From assembly GCA_965206015.1 (NCBI GenBank), contig CBDBIW010000014.1, positions 124,001-188,000 of the forward strand: a DNA stretch of 64,000 bases, written 5' to 3'. The notes beneath the pieces were generated by a model. It saw only the letters and a list, made by a program, of their open reading frames with translations. It made no database searches and was not told the DNA's origin. Of this stretch, positions 9,343 through 19,271 are shown in pieces. The DNA is from JAJCYL01 sp965206015 (lineage in GTDB: Bacteria > Bacteroidota > Bacteroidia > Cytophagales > Cyclobacteriaceae). The stretch's first letter is position 1; the number at the start of each line of letters is the position of its first letter. The position numbers and the translations under genes were made by a program.

Positions 9343-9350
9343 TAGCTTTG
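9343..9350 (+). promoter_or_regulatory. Candidate Bacteroidota -7 promoter box for ffh
   Basis: TAGCTTTG matches the TAnnTTTG -7 consensus of Bacteroidota sigma factors and lies 22 bases before the ATG of ffh. The -33 element is not clear, so this is a modest call. Confidence 0.45.
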
Positions 9351-9372
9351 CACTTTAGTAAAATGAAAAAGA

Positions 9373-10701
9373 ATGTTTGACAATTTAAGTGTTAAGCTTG
9401 ACCAGGCAATAAAGAATCTAAAGGGTCAAGGTAAAATAACCGATATAAATGTTGCCAGTACAGTTAAAGAAATCAGGAGAGCACTGATTGATGCTGACGT
9501 TAATTTTAAAGTAGCTAAAGACATTACTGATACCATTAGAGAGAAGGCAATGGGTCGTGATGTCTTGATCTCTGTTTCTCCCGGACATTTACTTACTAAA
9601 ATTGTTCAGGAAGAGTTGACTGAATTGATGGGTGGGGCGACTGAAGGCATCAACCTACAGGGCGAACCTAATATTATTCTTATCTCTGGACTTCAAGGCT
9701 CAGGTAAGACAACTTTTTCAGGAAAACTTGCCAGTTATCTCAAAAAACAGGGTAAAAACGTTTTGTTGGTAGCTTGCGACATCTATCGACCCGCAGCAAT
9801 TGACCAATTGAAAGTACTGAGTGAGCAAATTGAAGTCGATGTTTTCGCAGAACCAGAAAACAAAAATGCGGTTTCCATTGCCAAAAATGCCCTGGACTAT
9901 GCTAAAAAGACCAATAAGAAGACCATCATAATAGATACGGCTGGTCGATTGGCAATTGATGAGGCAATGATGCAGGAGATCGAAGATCTCAAGAAGACAT
10001 TGAATCCTGCTGAAACATTATTCGTGGTCGATTCGATGACTGGTCAAGATGCTGTGAATACAGCCAAGACTTTTAATGAACGCCTGAACTTTGACGGTGT
10101 AGTACTCACCAAACTAGATGGTGATACCAGAGGTGGCGCAGCACTTACCATAAAAACCGTTGTCGAAAAACCGATAAAATTCATCTCTACAGGTGAAAAA
10201 ATGGAAGCCATTGATGTCTTCCATCCGGATAGAATGGCCCAGAGAATTTTTGGGATGGGTGACGTAATATCATTAGTTGAAAAAGCACAAGATGCTTTCG
10301 ACCAGGATGAAGCTGAGCGGTTGCAAAAGAAACTACGAAAGAATACTTTCGGATTCGATGATTTTCTGTCTCAATTGGAGCAAATCAAAAAGATGGGAAA
10401 TATAAAGGACTTGATGGGCATGATACCCGGAATGGGAAAAGCCTTGAAGGATATGGATTTAGATAATGAATCCTTCAAACCCATTGAAGCCATCATCAAA
10501 TCAATGACACAAGAAGAAAGGACAACACCAGAAGTCATAAATGGCCGCCGAAAAAAGCGTATTGCCGACGGAAGTGGCACATCAGTGCAGGCAGTAAACA
10601 ACTTATTGCGACAGTTTAATGATATGAGAAAAATGATGAAGACTGTTAATAAGGTGGGTGGCATGAAGCGTAGAATGGTCAATGCAATGATGAAAAGATA
10701 G
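9373..10701 (+). CDS. ffh: Signal recognition particle protein Ffh
   Basis: The SRP54 GTPase binds signal peptides of nascent membrane proteins with 4.5S RNA and docks at FtsY. The 442-residue length is normal. The N domain (1-85) is followed by the G domain: GLQGSGKTT at 106-114, the insertion-box helix, DTAGRLAID, and TKLDGDTRGG. The Met-rich M domain starts near 325 and includes MGNIKDLMGMIPGMGKAL and a C-terminal KRRMVNAMMKR. The start ATG gives the standard MFDNLSVKL N-terminus. It is monocistronic here. A core housekeeping gene that shows the left arm is real chromosome. Confidence 0.98.
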   Translation: MFDNLSVKLDQAIKNLKGQGKITDINVASTVKEIRRALIDADVNFKVAKDITDTIREKAMGRDVLISVSPGHLLTKIVQEELTELMGGATEGINLQGEPNIILISGLQGSGKTTFSGKLASYLKKQGKNVLLVACDIYRPAAIDQLKVLSEQIEVDVFAEPENKNAVSIAKNALDYAKKTNKKTIIIDTAGRLAIDEAMMQEIEDLKKTLNPAETLFVVDSMTGQDAVNTAKTFNERLNFDGVVLTKLDGDTRGGAALTIKTVVEKPIKFISTGEKMEAIDVFHPDRMAQRIFGMGDVISLVEKAQDAFDQDEAERLQKKLRKNTFGFDDFLSQLEQIKKMGNIKDLMGMIPGMGKALKDMDLDNESFKPIEAIIKSMTQEERTTPEVINGRRKKRIADGSGTSVQAVNNLLRQFNDMRKMMKTVNKVGGMKRRMVNAMMKR

Positions 10702-10896
10702 CTTTAGCCTATTCTGCTACTTCAACATAAACTCTAACGGGAAAGCTACCTATCCCTTTTAAGCAGCCACTTTAATAACTTGAGCTCGATGAATACTTGA
10801 ATGAATTTTCTGAGAGAAACCCCTGAGAATTAAATACAGCCTGTAGTTGTGATTAAATTTAAAGTATTGAATTTCAAATACTTAATCAGGTAGCGT

Positions 10897-10951
10897 AAAT
10901 TAAACCCTGTCTGCTGAATCATCCCTTTGGAGGGGCATGCCCCTCCAAAGG
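10897..10951 (+). repeat. Dispersed repeat with perfect 28-bp palindrome
   Basis: Bases 10897-10939 are the second copy of the 43-bp repeat seen inverted at 7888-7930. Bases 10924-10951 form a perfect 28-base palindrome around GGGGCATGCCCC. It could act as a bidirectional transcription terminator or a protein-binding cruciform. It sits in the 1.1-kb non-coding gap after ffh. Confidence 0.75.
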
Positions 10952-11049
10952 AATGTGTTCTGAATCCAAAGGTAACCGATCTCCAAACTTAATCGAAAGA
11001 ATTCCCCGATGCGCTGCATGGGGTATTGCGCATAGAAAGGTAGCTATCC

Positions 11050-11078
11050 TTATTATATGGAGTATAGCCATATAATAA
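11050..11078. repeat. A+T-rich inverted repeat (11-bp arms)
   Basis: TTATTATATGG at 11050-11060 pairs perfectly with CCATATAATAA at 11068-11078 around a 7-base loop. Nothing else is recognisable between 10952 and 11212. It may be a hairpin in a decayed mobile element. Confidence 0.55.
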
Positions 11079-11212
11079 AGAGTCATAATAAAAGTTTGCT
11101 ATTGTATCATTATGTATGTCCAGCGAAGTATCGAAGAGATGTATTGAGTGAATCGGTGGAATTGAGATTGAAACCGGTTTGAGTTGGGATATCAGAGTGA
11201 TGGTATAGCCCA

Positions 11213-11249
11213 TAATTAGCCGGACAGGATTACAGATAGATGGTAGTAA
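11213..11249 (-). repeat. Inverted copy of the 37-bp repeat at 873-909
   Basis: One mismatch in 37 bases to 873-909 on the other strand. It lies directly upstream of an OrfA-like remnant, which fits an insertion-sequence terminal region. Confidence 0.6.
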
Positions 11250-11251
11250 TT

Positions 11252-11362
11252 ATGTCCATGAAAAAAAGAACGTTTAGCGCAGAGGAAAAGCTTCGGGTTT
11301 TGGAAGAGAGCAAAACACAGGGAGTCAAACGGTACGACTACACAGTTCCGTCGCCTGACTAG
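11252..11362 (+). pseudogene. N-terminal remnant of an IS3-type OrfA
   Basis: A 36-codon frame from ATG 11252 reads MSMKKRTFSAEEKLRVLEES, which matches the start of the helix-turn-helix OrfA of IS3-family elements, and stops at TAG 11360. Downstream to about 11480 there are hints of further transposase coding in broken frames. The rest of the gap to 11818 has no clear gene; it carries the paaZ promoter and a plausible AAGGAAAAG ribosome site. Confidence 0.55.
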
Positions 11363-11818
11363 CACCCCGGACATTTTGGGAATGCTGGAGCAAGGGGCAA
11401 ATTGAGCGCACTGGTCTGGAGAAAAAATAAGGTGCGGTTCAAGCTGAAAATACCCAGTCGACCCTTGACTGAAGCCAACCAAAAAGCACAATTTTCAAAT
11501 GAAACAGAAAATTCAATTAATTTCACTTTTCAATATAGAAACTTGCCTGACTAATCAGGGGAGCAAACCATTTACGAGTGATTTTTATCACAACAGAATC
11601 AAAGATAGCAAGAAGGAGTATGGTCGTAAGTAATCCGGGAAAAGTGGTCAAGGAGGTAAGTGATGAAATGGTCCAGTGGAAAACTAAGGGAACCAAGATT
11701 TATCAGGAATGACCGGAAGCATGTTACGGGACTTTAAAGGGATGTGAACCACTAAGAGAAATGCCCCGAATAGGAAACAACAAGTATCAATGTACAAGAT
11801 TTTGAAGGAAAAGCAGTC

Positions 11819-13867
11819 ATGAGTATACCCAAAATACAACACTACATACAAGGAAATTGGTCGGAAGGAGATGGTGACGGCATAGTTATTAACAATGCCA
11901 TTACGGGAGAACCGGTAGGTAGACATACTATTGAAGGTATTGATTTCAAAGACATCCTCGAATATGGCAGAAAGATAGGAGGACAAGCCCTGCGGAATAT
12001 GACCTTTTATGAGCGGGGATTGATGCTTAAGAATTTGGCACTTTACCTGACCGCCAACAAAGAACAATTTTATGAATTGAGTTGGGCGACAGGAGCAACC
12101 AGAACAGATTCGTGGATAGATATAGAAGGTGGAATTGGTAACCTCTTTGCCTATGCAAGCTTGAGAAGGCAATTCGGAAGTGAGAAACATTACGTTGACG
12201 GCGACATGGCTGGCCTTTCAAAAGGGGGAACTTTTGTTGGCACACATATTATGGTACCTAAAGAGGGAGTGGCCATCCATATCAATGCTTTCAACTTTCC
12301 TGTTTGGGGCATGCTTGAAAAAGTAGCGGTTAATTGGTTGGCTGGAGTACCAGCTGTGGTAAAACCAGCAGAACAAACCTGCTATTTGACCGAGTTGGTG
12401 GTGAAAAAGATTGTTGCATCTGGCATTGTTCCGGAGGGTGCGATTCAGCTGGTTGCAGGCTATGGAAATGGAATTATTGACCATGTCACCAATCAGGACA
12501 TAGTCACTTTTACTGGTTCTTTTGCAACTGGTGTTAAACTTAAAACGCACCCCAGAGTGATTGCCGAATCTGTACCTTTCAACCTTGAGGCTGATTCCTT
12601 GAACGCAGCTATTTTAGGTGAAGATGCAATCCCCGGCACCGAGGAATTCGATCTCTTCATAAAAGAGGTACGTAAGGAGATGACGGTGAAATGCGGACAG
12701 AAATGTACTGCTGTGAGGCGGATAATAGTCCCTGAAAGGCTCGTGGAAGATGTTCAGATCAACTTGGCCATGGCATTGGGTAAGACAACCACAGGAGACC
12801 CCCAAACTGAAGGAGTAAGGATGGGTCCTTTGGCTGGGAAGGAACAACTTGCAGAAGTGATGGCCAGGGTAGACGAGCTAAAGCAGGTATCTCAATTGGT
12901 GTTTGGGGACCCTCATAATGTAGAAGTGATTGGAGCTGATGCCAATAAAGGAGCCTTTATGTCACCTCTGTTATTTGTCAATAAGGACCCTTTCAATAGC
13001 GATACGGTACATAATACTGAAGCTTTTGGACCCGTCAGTACGATCATACCCTATAAAAACCTTGATGAGGCAATAGAATTATCGAAAATGGGTAAGGGCT
13101 CATTATGCTCATCAATAGCCACCAATGATGATAAAACAGCGAAGAACTTTGTGACCGGGGCTGCCACGCATCATGGTCGAATCCTGGTACTCAATCGTGA
13201 GAGTGCCAAGGAAAGCACTGGCCATGGATCTCCGATGCCTATGCTTAGTCATGGTGGCCCAGGTAGAGCGGGAGGAGGTGAAGAAATGGGTGGAACTCGA
13301 GGTGTTTTGCACTATCTCCAGAGATGTGCCATTCAAGGCACACCAACAACATTAACGGAAGTGACCAATCATTATCAGTACGGAGGGAAATATAAAGATC
13401 CGGGAGGTCATCTTTTCAGCAAGCATTTTGAAGAGTTGGTAGTGGGGGAAACGACCATCACTCATAAGAGAACAGTAACGGATGCTGACATAATCAATTT
13501 TGCCAATATGAGCTGGGATCACTTTTATGCACACACAGACGAGACCTCACTGGATGGCACTACTTTTGAACGTACTGTTGCTCATGGTTATTTTGTTCTG
13601 TCAGCAGCTGCTGGACTATTTGTTCAGGCTAAAAAAGGCCCAGTATTACTCAATTATGGCCTGGAAAATTGCCGCTTCACAAAACCTGTTTATCCAGGAA
13701 TGACTATAGGAGTTCGGTTGACGGTTAAGGAAAAAATGGACCAGGAGAAAAAGGATGATATTGCCAAAGGTATAGTTAAGTTCCTGGTGGACGTGTTTGA
13801 CGAAACTGACGAGACAGTAGCAATTGCCACTATATTGACTATGGTGAAAAAGAAAAATCAAGACTGA
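11819..13867 (+). CDS. paaZ: Bifunctional PaaZ: oxepin-CoA ring-opening hydrolase / aldehyde dehydrogenase
   Basis: In phenylacetate breakdown PaaZ opens oxepin-CoA and oxidises the resulting semialdehyde with NADP. The 682-residue length is normal. The aldehyde dehydrogenase domain (1 to about 520) has NFPVWG near 159, the general base in FNLEADS (Glu257) and the nucleophile in GQKCTAVRR (Cys296). The C-terminal MaoC-like hydratase (about 530-682) has the dipeptide-rich site NMSWDHFYAHTDE. A ring-opening role is typical when both domains are fused. An enoyl-CoA hydratase-like gene follows after one base, so they form an operon. Other paa genes are not in the window. Confidence 0.93.
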   Translation: MSIPKIQHYIQGNWSEGDGDGIVINNAITGEPVGRHTIEGIDFKDILEYGRKIGGQALRNMTFYERGLMLKNLALYLTANKEQFYELSWATGATRTDSWIDIEGGIGNLFAYASLRRQFGSEKHYVDGDMAGLSKGGTFVGTHIMVPKEGVAIHINAFNFPVWGMLEKVAVNWLAGVPAVVKPAEQTCYLTELVVKKIVASGIVPEGAIQLVAGYGNGIIDHVTNQDIVTFTGSFATGVKLKTHPRVIAESVPFNLEADSLNAAILGEDAIPGTEEFDLFIKEVRKEMTVKCGQKCTAVRRIIVPERLVEDVQINLAMALGKTTTGDPQTEGVRMGPLAGKEQLAEVMARVDELKQVSQLVFGDPHNVEVIGADANKGAFMSPLLFVNKDPFNSDTVHNTEAFGPVSTIIPYKNLDEAIELSKMGKGSLCSSIATNDDKTAKNFVTGAATHHGRILVLNRESAKESTGHGSPMPMLSHGGPGRAGGGEEMGGTRGVLHYLQRCAIQGTPTTLTEVTNHYQYGGKYKDPGGHLFSKHFEELVVGETTITHKRTVTDADIINFANMSWDHFYAHTDETSLDGTTFERTVAHGYFVLSAAAGLFVQAKKGPVLLNYGLENCRFTKPVYPGMTIGVRLTVKEKMDQEKKDDIAKGIVKFLVDVFDETDETVAIATILTMVKKKNQD

Positions 13868-13868
13868 A

Positions 13869-14624
13869 ATGAATGGTAGTGTAACACTCAATACTGCTGA
13901 CGGCGTAGGCAACATCACTTTCTTTCACCCACAGAGTAACTCATTGCCCGGTGAAATCCTGGGTAAGCTCGCTAAAATTATTGCTAAAGCCGGAGAGCAG
14001 GAGAACATCAAAGTAATTCTTCTTAAAAGTGAGGGAGACCGAGCTTTCTGTGCAGGGGCAAGCTTTGATGAATTGATGAGTATATCGTCGACGGAAGAAG
14101 GAAAAAAAATTTTCATGGGATTTGCCAACGTGATTAATGCCTGTCGGAAGTCCCGAAAGCTTATTATTGGCAGGGTGCAAGGTAAGGCGGTAGGAGGAGG
14201 AGTTGGTTTAGCAAGTGCAGTGGACTATTGTCTGGCTACTAAATTTGCTGCTGTAAAATTAAGTGAGCTGGCAATTGGGATTGGCCCTTTTGTAGTTGGG
14301 CCAGCTGTGGAGCGCAAGTTGGGCCTTTCAGGCATGTCTCAAATGTCAATTCAGCCGGATGTCTGGTATGATGCTTATTGGGCTGAAAATCACGGGCTAT
14401 TTGCGGAAGTATTTGAGTCAATCGAAGACCTGGATGAGGGTGTTTCAAAACTTGTTGCTAAACTTTCTAATTACAATCCGGATGCCATGCAGGAATTGAA
14501 AGCCACATTTTGGAGAGATACCGAAAACTGGGACAAGCTTCTTGCGCAAAGAGCTGAAATCAGTGGAAGGTTAGTACTCTCAGATTTTACACGGCAAGCC
14601 ATTGCAACATTTAAATCGAAATAG
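13869..14624 (+). CDS. Enoyl-CoA hydratase/isomerase-family protein
   Basis: A 251-residue crotonase-fold protein, one base after paaZ. The oxyanion-hole regions are visible: CAGASFDEL near residue 58 and QGKAVGGGVGLASAVDYCLA near 100-120, followed by LSELAIGIGP with a Glu in the usual catalytic zone. In paa pathways such proteins act as PaaF hydratase or PaaG isomerase. The pairing with paaZ points to phenylacetate or a similar CoA-bound aromatic, but which step it performs cannot be told from sequence alone. Confidence 0.82.
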   Translation: MNGSVTLNTADGVGNITFFHPQSNSLPGEILGKLAKIIAKAGEQENIKVILLKSEGDRAFCAGASFDELMSISSTEEGKKIFMGFANVINACRKSRKLIIGRVQGKAVGGGVGLASAVDYCLATKFAAVKLSELAIGIGPFVVGPAVERKLGLSGMSQMSIQPDVWYDAYWAENHGLFAEVFESIEDLDEGVSKLVAKLSNYNPDAMQELKATFWRDTENWDKLLAQRAEISGRLVLSDFTRQAIATFKSK

Positions 14625-14651
14625 TCAAAACCAATTGATTTGAATTGTCAT

Positions 14652-15160
14652 TCAGGAGATCATTTGTCTCCAAAACGTCTTATTCACTTTTGGGGTAGTG
14701 GGTAACTTCCTGCTCTCTACATCTTCGAGCCTCAATAAACTGTCTTGAATCACATGTTCAAAACCTGGTCCAAAAAACAAAATGGCACCTCCTAACCAAA
14801 AATAATCTGCCCGTACGGAAAGCAGCCAGGAGTAAGCCACTAACCTTTCCAGACAGGAGAGGATTATTGTGGTTTTATCAAAAACATGTGAAAGAGCTTT
14901 GGCTCTGCGGAAATAACCTAATTGAATACTGTGCTCTATTAATATTAAGATAGAATAAGACAAGTGCAGCGACTTCATGCCACCAGGGATTACTCCATTC
15001 AGTGGCTATAAATAACCACAATAACCAGGCTAAAGCTTCATCAATTCCTGCTCCGAATAGATTTCAGAAGATATATGGATGCGGTGGATTATTACCATAT
15101 ACTGCACGAATGCTGATATAAACGGCAATACGCTCACATAACAAGCCTGCAGTAATACAA
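14652..15160 (-). pseudogene. Possible decayed membrane protein gene
   Basis: On the minus strand near 15155-14930 one frame reads ERIAVYISIRAVYGNNPPHP and, after a stop, GIDEALAWLLWLFIATEWSN, both protein-like and hydrophobic. From about 14978 another frame stays open for 108 codons. No single intact frame spans the region. I do not recognise the family. This may be a frameshifted gene or chance; the Trp-rich hydrophobic stretch is the best evidence. Confidence 0.3.
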
Positions 15161-15207
15161 TATCTGCTTGTGGTCTCTTTTATATAAGGTTATCTTTTAG
15201 AGTTTAG

Positions 15208-15630
15208 CTAAGTATTTAAATGCTTTATAGTACCTGGCATGAAAAAGTAGGTGCCACCTTTCACATTCAAGAACCTCGTTAATCCATGAACTCGTTTGCA
15301 TAATGGGTCTCCTAGTGCTGTAAAATTGCCATAAATACCCTGTTCAATCGATTTGGGGTTATTTTCACCAAGCAGGGGGGTCAGCCTCACTCGATAATTC
15401 GGCAAACTTGATAATTCGGCAAACTTTGGGTTGTTGGTCCAGGTATGTTGAATAAATTCAAACTGTCGCCCGATATTATCACTATCCAGCTTAATAATTC
15501 CCTTTATTCCACTTGCTTCCCAAGCCAACTTTTGCTTGTCATATAAATCCTTTAGAGAATCTTTATCTCCTGCCTGTGGTTCGCTTACCAAATTTCCAGT
15601 TGACGGCTTTTCTAAAGCAGCTTTAGCCAT
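15208..15630 (-). pseudogene. C-terminal fragment of a Dyp-type peroxidase
   Basis: The 140-residue frame matches only the last third of dye-decolorising peroxidases: GRQFEFIQHTWTNNPKF, then GLTRFLNVKGGTYFFMPG near the end. The haem ligand His and the distal GxxDG motif, which lie earlier in the family, are absent. An ATG opens it, but the first 35 residues look like unrelated sequence. It is most likely a gene remnant. No upstream part was found in the next 450 bases. Confidence 0.75.
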
Positions 15631-16098
15631 TTTACAGTTTCCTTTTCTGATAGATTATTAGCTGCAAGGCCTTTTCTAATTTCTTTATCAGTATAATAAT
15701 CAGGTTGATAATCTGAACATCAATACCAGACTACAATGGCGGTTCAAGCCTGTTTCTGATATCTCTTAGTCTACACAGATAACTACTCTTCCCTGAGCAT
15801 TTGCAGTCCAAGAACAGGGCACTGGTGTTCAAAATGAGCTGCTGGCTTAATATTTAAATTTTCCAGGATTGTCATCCCACAGCTTGTCCGGTGTTCCGCA
15901 ATCAACGCCGTCATTCTGAGTGTAACAAAAAATCCCGTAAAGGTGATGCTGTATGTCATTACTTCTTTCATAAAATTCTTCACTCATTTCATTTCGTTCA
16001 GAGTGACGTCTATTGTTGCCGTTCTTCCACTCTTTTTCGAACTAACGCCAATAAAAACTAACTTCATCCCTGAACCCAATATTTAATCAGAATTTCAA
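15631..16098. other. Intergenic stretch with no recognised gene
   Basis: No convincing frame on either strand. It includes short imperfect repeats around ATTTCGTTCAGAGTGACG near 15990 and should hold the promoter of the beta-propeller gene that starts at 16099. Confidence 0.5.
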
Positions 16099-19000
16099 AT
16101 GCGCTCAATACTATTAATCGTCTTTATTGTGATGGTAGCTCTGCCTTTACCCGGTCAGAAAATAGATCCATTACACTACCAGGAACTGGAATACCGTATG
16201 ATTGGTCCTTTCAGAGCTAGTAGAACTGTCGGAGGGGTAGGTATACCATCTCAACCAAATGTATTTTTTGTTGGAGTCAATAATGGAGGTGTCTGGAAAA
16301 CAGATGATTATGGACGGACCTGGAATCCCATTTTTGACGATGTACCGACTGGTTCAGTGGGTGATTTGGCTGTTTCACCAACAAAACCTGAAATCATCTA
16401 TGTAGGTACGGGCGAGGGATTACATCGGCCTGACCTGGCAATAGGAGATGGTATCTTTAAAACTACAGACGGAGGTAAGAGTTGGAAACATGCAGGATTA
16501 GGTGATGTGCAGCAAGTTGCACGTATAATAGTTCATCCAACCAATCCAGAGGTTGTTTATGTCGCGGGGTTGGGTCATCCATATGGAGCAAATGAGGAAC
16601 GCGGTGTTTTTAGATCTACCAATGGTGGAGATACTTGGGAAAAGATTCTTTACATTGACCATAATACCGGTGCCATTCAAGTGGAGTTTGATCCTACTAA
16701 TCCAAAGATAGTTTTTGCGGATATGTGGGAACACAGAGAAGGACCATGGGAAAACGCCAATTTTTCCGGAAGAAATAGTGGTTTGTATAAGTCTCTTGAC
16801 GGTGGAGATACCTGGAAAAAGTTAACGGAAGGATTACCTGCTACAGATGACGGGTTGGGCCGAATTGGTGTTGGCATTTCCCCAAGTAATCCCAAAAGAA
16901 TGTACGCCACAGTTGACGCCCAAAAGAATGCGGGCATTTATAGTAGCAATGATGCCGGAGAAAGCTGGTACAGAGTAAGTTCAGATCACCGAATATATGG
17001 CAGAGGCGGAGACTTTGCTGAAATCAGGGTTCATCCCCGGAATCCGGATGTAGTTTATTCAGGAAATGTGGCCTCTTATCGTTCAGATGACGGAGGCAAG
17101 AGTTGGACTTCGGTGAAGGGTGCTCCTGGTGGAGATGACTATCACCGTATTTGGATTAACCCGTTACAACCGGATATTATGCTCTTTGTAGCTGACCAGG
17201 GTGCTGTGGTGACAGTAAATGGCGGCAGGACTTTTAGCTCTTGGTACAACCAACCAACTTCTCAGCTATATCATGTCGCTGTGGATAACCAGTTTCCGTA
17301 TTGGGTCTATGGTGGTCAGCAGGAGAGTGGAGCCATAGGAACCGCCAGCCGTAGCAATGGTGGACAAATATCATTTCGCGATTGGATGGGAGTGGGAGCA
17401 GATGAATATGCTTACGTGGCACCTGATCCTAAAGATCCGAATATAATTTATGGGGGGCGGGTGATGCGTTTCAATAAGAAAACCGGTCAGTCTCAAAATG
17501 TAGCTCCCGAGTCTTTGAGATCAGGAAAATACCGCATCCTAAGAACCATGCCTTTACTATTCCATCCTGCAGATGAGTCGATGTTATTATTTGCCACTAA
17601 CGTATTGTGGAAAACCACGACAGGTGGTCAAAGTTGGGAAATTATTAGCCCTGATTTAACACGTGAACATCCCGAAGTTCCTGAAAGTATTGGTGACTTT
17701 AGAACACCTGATTTGGAAACTATGGCTCAAAGGGCTGTGATCTATGCCGTTGGACCTTCTCCATTAAATGTCAATAGAATTTGGGCTGGAACAGATGACG
17801 GTTTAGTTCATGTCACTTCCGACGGTGGTAATACCTGGAAAGACGTGACCCCACCAGCATTAAGATCATGGGACAAAATTTCTCAAATAGATGCTTCTCA
17901 TTTTGATGAACAGACAACATTTATAGCTGTTAATGCTATACGTAGTGATGATATGCGTCCACACATATATCGCACACGAGATAGTGGAATTTCCTGGGAT
18001 AAAATTATCAATGGGCTACCTGATAATGGGCCTGTTAATGTAGTGCGTGAAGATCCCAAACAGAAGGGACTGTTGTTTGCGGGAACTGAAAGAGCAGTTT
18101 TTTTCTCTGCAGATGATGGAGATAATTGGCAACCCTTGAGAATGAACATGCCTGCTTCTTCAATGAGAGATTTGGTGATAAAGGATAATGATCTGGTAGT
18201 TGGGACACACGGTCGATCCATTTGGATCTTGGATAATATTAGCCCATTGCGGGAATTGGTTAATTTATCAAACAGCCAAACAAAATTATTTACTCCAGCA
18301 GATGCCTACAGGGTCAGATGGAATATGTTTCTGGACACCCCCTTGCCACCCGAGGAGCCTGCTGGCCAAAACCCCCCTGATGGAGCCATAATAGATTATT
18401 ATTTGGGTAATAATGCCCAGGAAGTAAGACTTGAAATTCTTGACTTAAATGAGAAGGTTGTGCGGTCTTTTACTAACAATGACCCTGACGAAATAATTGA
18501 TACTACCTCTCTACCGCATCCTACTTATTGGATTAGGCCAAAGAGGAAAATACAATCCACCTCTGGCCATCATCGGTTTATATGGGATCTTAGACAAGAG
18601 CCTCCAGCCGGAACAAGACGTCAATTCTCTATTTCAGCAGTCTATTACAATACGCCGAGTGGACCTCATGGACCATTTGTTCATCCCGGAAACTATAGGG
18701 TGAGACTGACTGTTGACGGAAAGGTGGAGGAACAATCAATCACGATAAAAATGGACCCACGGGTATCAGCTAGTGTTCAGGATATTCAACTTCAGACAGA
18801 TCTTTCGTCTGGTTGTTATAATGGATACCAGAAATTGCAGGGAATTAGAGAAAGTATAGATGATCTTTTAAACAGTTCGACCAAAAAACTAAAGTCAAAG
18901 GACAGAGATCAATTACAGTTGTTGCGAGGTGAAGGACAACCAGGAGATCCAGATATTCTTTATGGAAGCATTTATGAGGTGAGTGCTGATAATGAAACAG

Positions 19001-19146
19001 TGGTAGGCCTTCAGCATAAATTTCTGTACTTGATGAATCTTGCGCAAGGTGCCGACGTGAGGCCAACAGAACAGGCGAACGAGGGGCTTGAAAAATTGCA
19101 AACAACTTTAGCTATATTGGTTAATAGATGGAATGATCTGAAGTAA
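16099..19146 (+). CDS. Exported BNR/sortilin-type beta-propeller protein
   Basis: A 1015-residue secreted protein with signal peptide (residues 1-19, ending PLPGQ). It carries about ten BNR/Asp-box repeats such as GVWKTDDYGRTWNPIF, GIFKTTDGGKSWKHAG and LYKSLDGGDTWKKL, which build one or two large beta-propellers as in VPS10/sortilin. The C-terminal 300 residues contain a FlgD-like beta segment (EVRLEILDLNEKVVRSFTNN) and an alpha-helical tail. Bacteroidota genomes often label it glycosyl hydrolase, but no sialidase or xyloglucanase catalytic residues can be pointed to. Function is unknown. Confidence 0.85.
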   Translation: MRSILLIVFIVMVALPLPGQKIDPLHYQELEYRMIGPFRASRTVGGVGIPSQPNVFFVGVNNGGVWKTDDYGRTWNPIFDDVPTGSVGDLAVSPTKPEIIYVGTGEGLHRPDLAIGDGIFKTTDGGKSWKHAGLGDVQQVARIIVHPTNPEVVYVAGLGHPYGANEERGVFRSTNGGDTWEKILYIDHNTGAIQVEFDPTNPKIVFADMWEHREGPWENANFSGRNSGLYKSLDGGDTWKKLTEGLPATDDGLGRIGVGISPSNPKRMYATVDAQKNAGIYSSNDAGESWYRVSSDHRIYGRGGDFAEIRVHPRNPDVVYSGNVASYRSDDGGKSWTSVKGAPGGDDYHRIWINPLQPDIMLFVADQGAVVTVNGGRTFSSWYNQPTSQLYHVAVDNQFPYWVYGGQQESGAIGTASRSNGGQISFRDWMGVGADEYAYVAPDPKDPNIIYGGRVMRFNKKTGQSQNVAPESLRSGKYRILRTMPLLFHPADESMLLFATNVLWKTTTGGQSWEIISPDLTREHPEVPESIGDFRTPDLETMAQRAVIYAVGPSPLNVNRIWAGTDDGLVHVTSDGGNTWKDVTPPALRSWDKISQIDASHFDEQTTFIAVNAIRSDDMRPHIYRTRDSGISWDKIINGLPDNGPVNVVREDPKQKGLLFAGTERAVFFSADDGDNWQPLRMNMPASSMRDLVIKDNDLVVGTHGRSIWILDNISPLRELVNLSNSQTKLFTPADAYRVRWNMFLDTPLPPEEPAGQNPPDGAIIDYYLGNNAQEVRLEILDLNEKVVRSFTNNDPDEIIDTTSLPHPTYWIRPKRKIQSTSGHHRFIWDLRQEPPAGTRRQFSISAVYYNTPSGPHGPFVHPGNYRVRLTVDGKVEEQSITIKMDPRVSASVQDIQLQTDLSSGCYNGYQKLQGIRESIDDLLNSSTKKLKSKDRDQLQLLRGEGQPGDPDILYGSIYEVSADNETVVGLQHKFLYLMNLAQGADVRPTEQANEGLEKLQTTLAILVNRWNDLK

Positions 19147-19150
19147 AAAG

Positions 19151-19267
19151 ATGGCTATGATTAAGAATACTGATTTGATACCAATTGTAGGAAGATATTT
19201 CTTCGTAACAATTGGTAGTTTGGTCTTTTTTGGCTTGTTTTTGTCATGCAAACCTAAAAAAGCTTAA
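19151..19267 (+). CDS. Small membrane or lipoprotein-like peptide
   Basis: A 38-codon frame begins four bases after the propeller gene. It has a hydrophobic core and a lipobox-like end, VFFGLFLSCKPKKA. It could be a tiny lipoprotein made with the upstream gene, or chance. Confidence 0.3.
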   Translation: MAMIKNTDLIPIVGRYFFVTIGSLVFFGLFLSCKPKKA

Positions 19268-19271
19268 AATC

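Noticed and set aside
11619..11708. 29-codon frame containing SDEMVQWK, similar to the terminase relic at 5530-5570
   Set aside because: The shared stretch is only about 18 bases and no further terminase sequence surrounds it; chance is likely.
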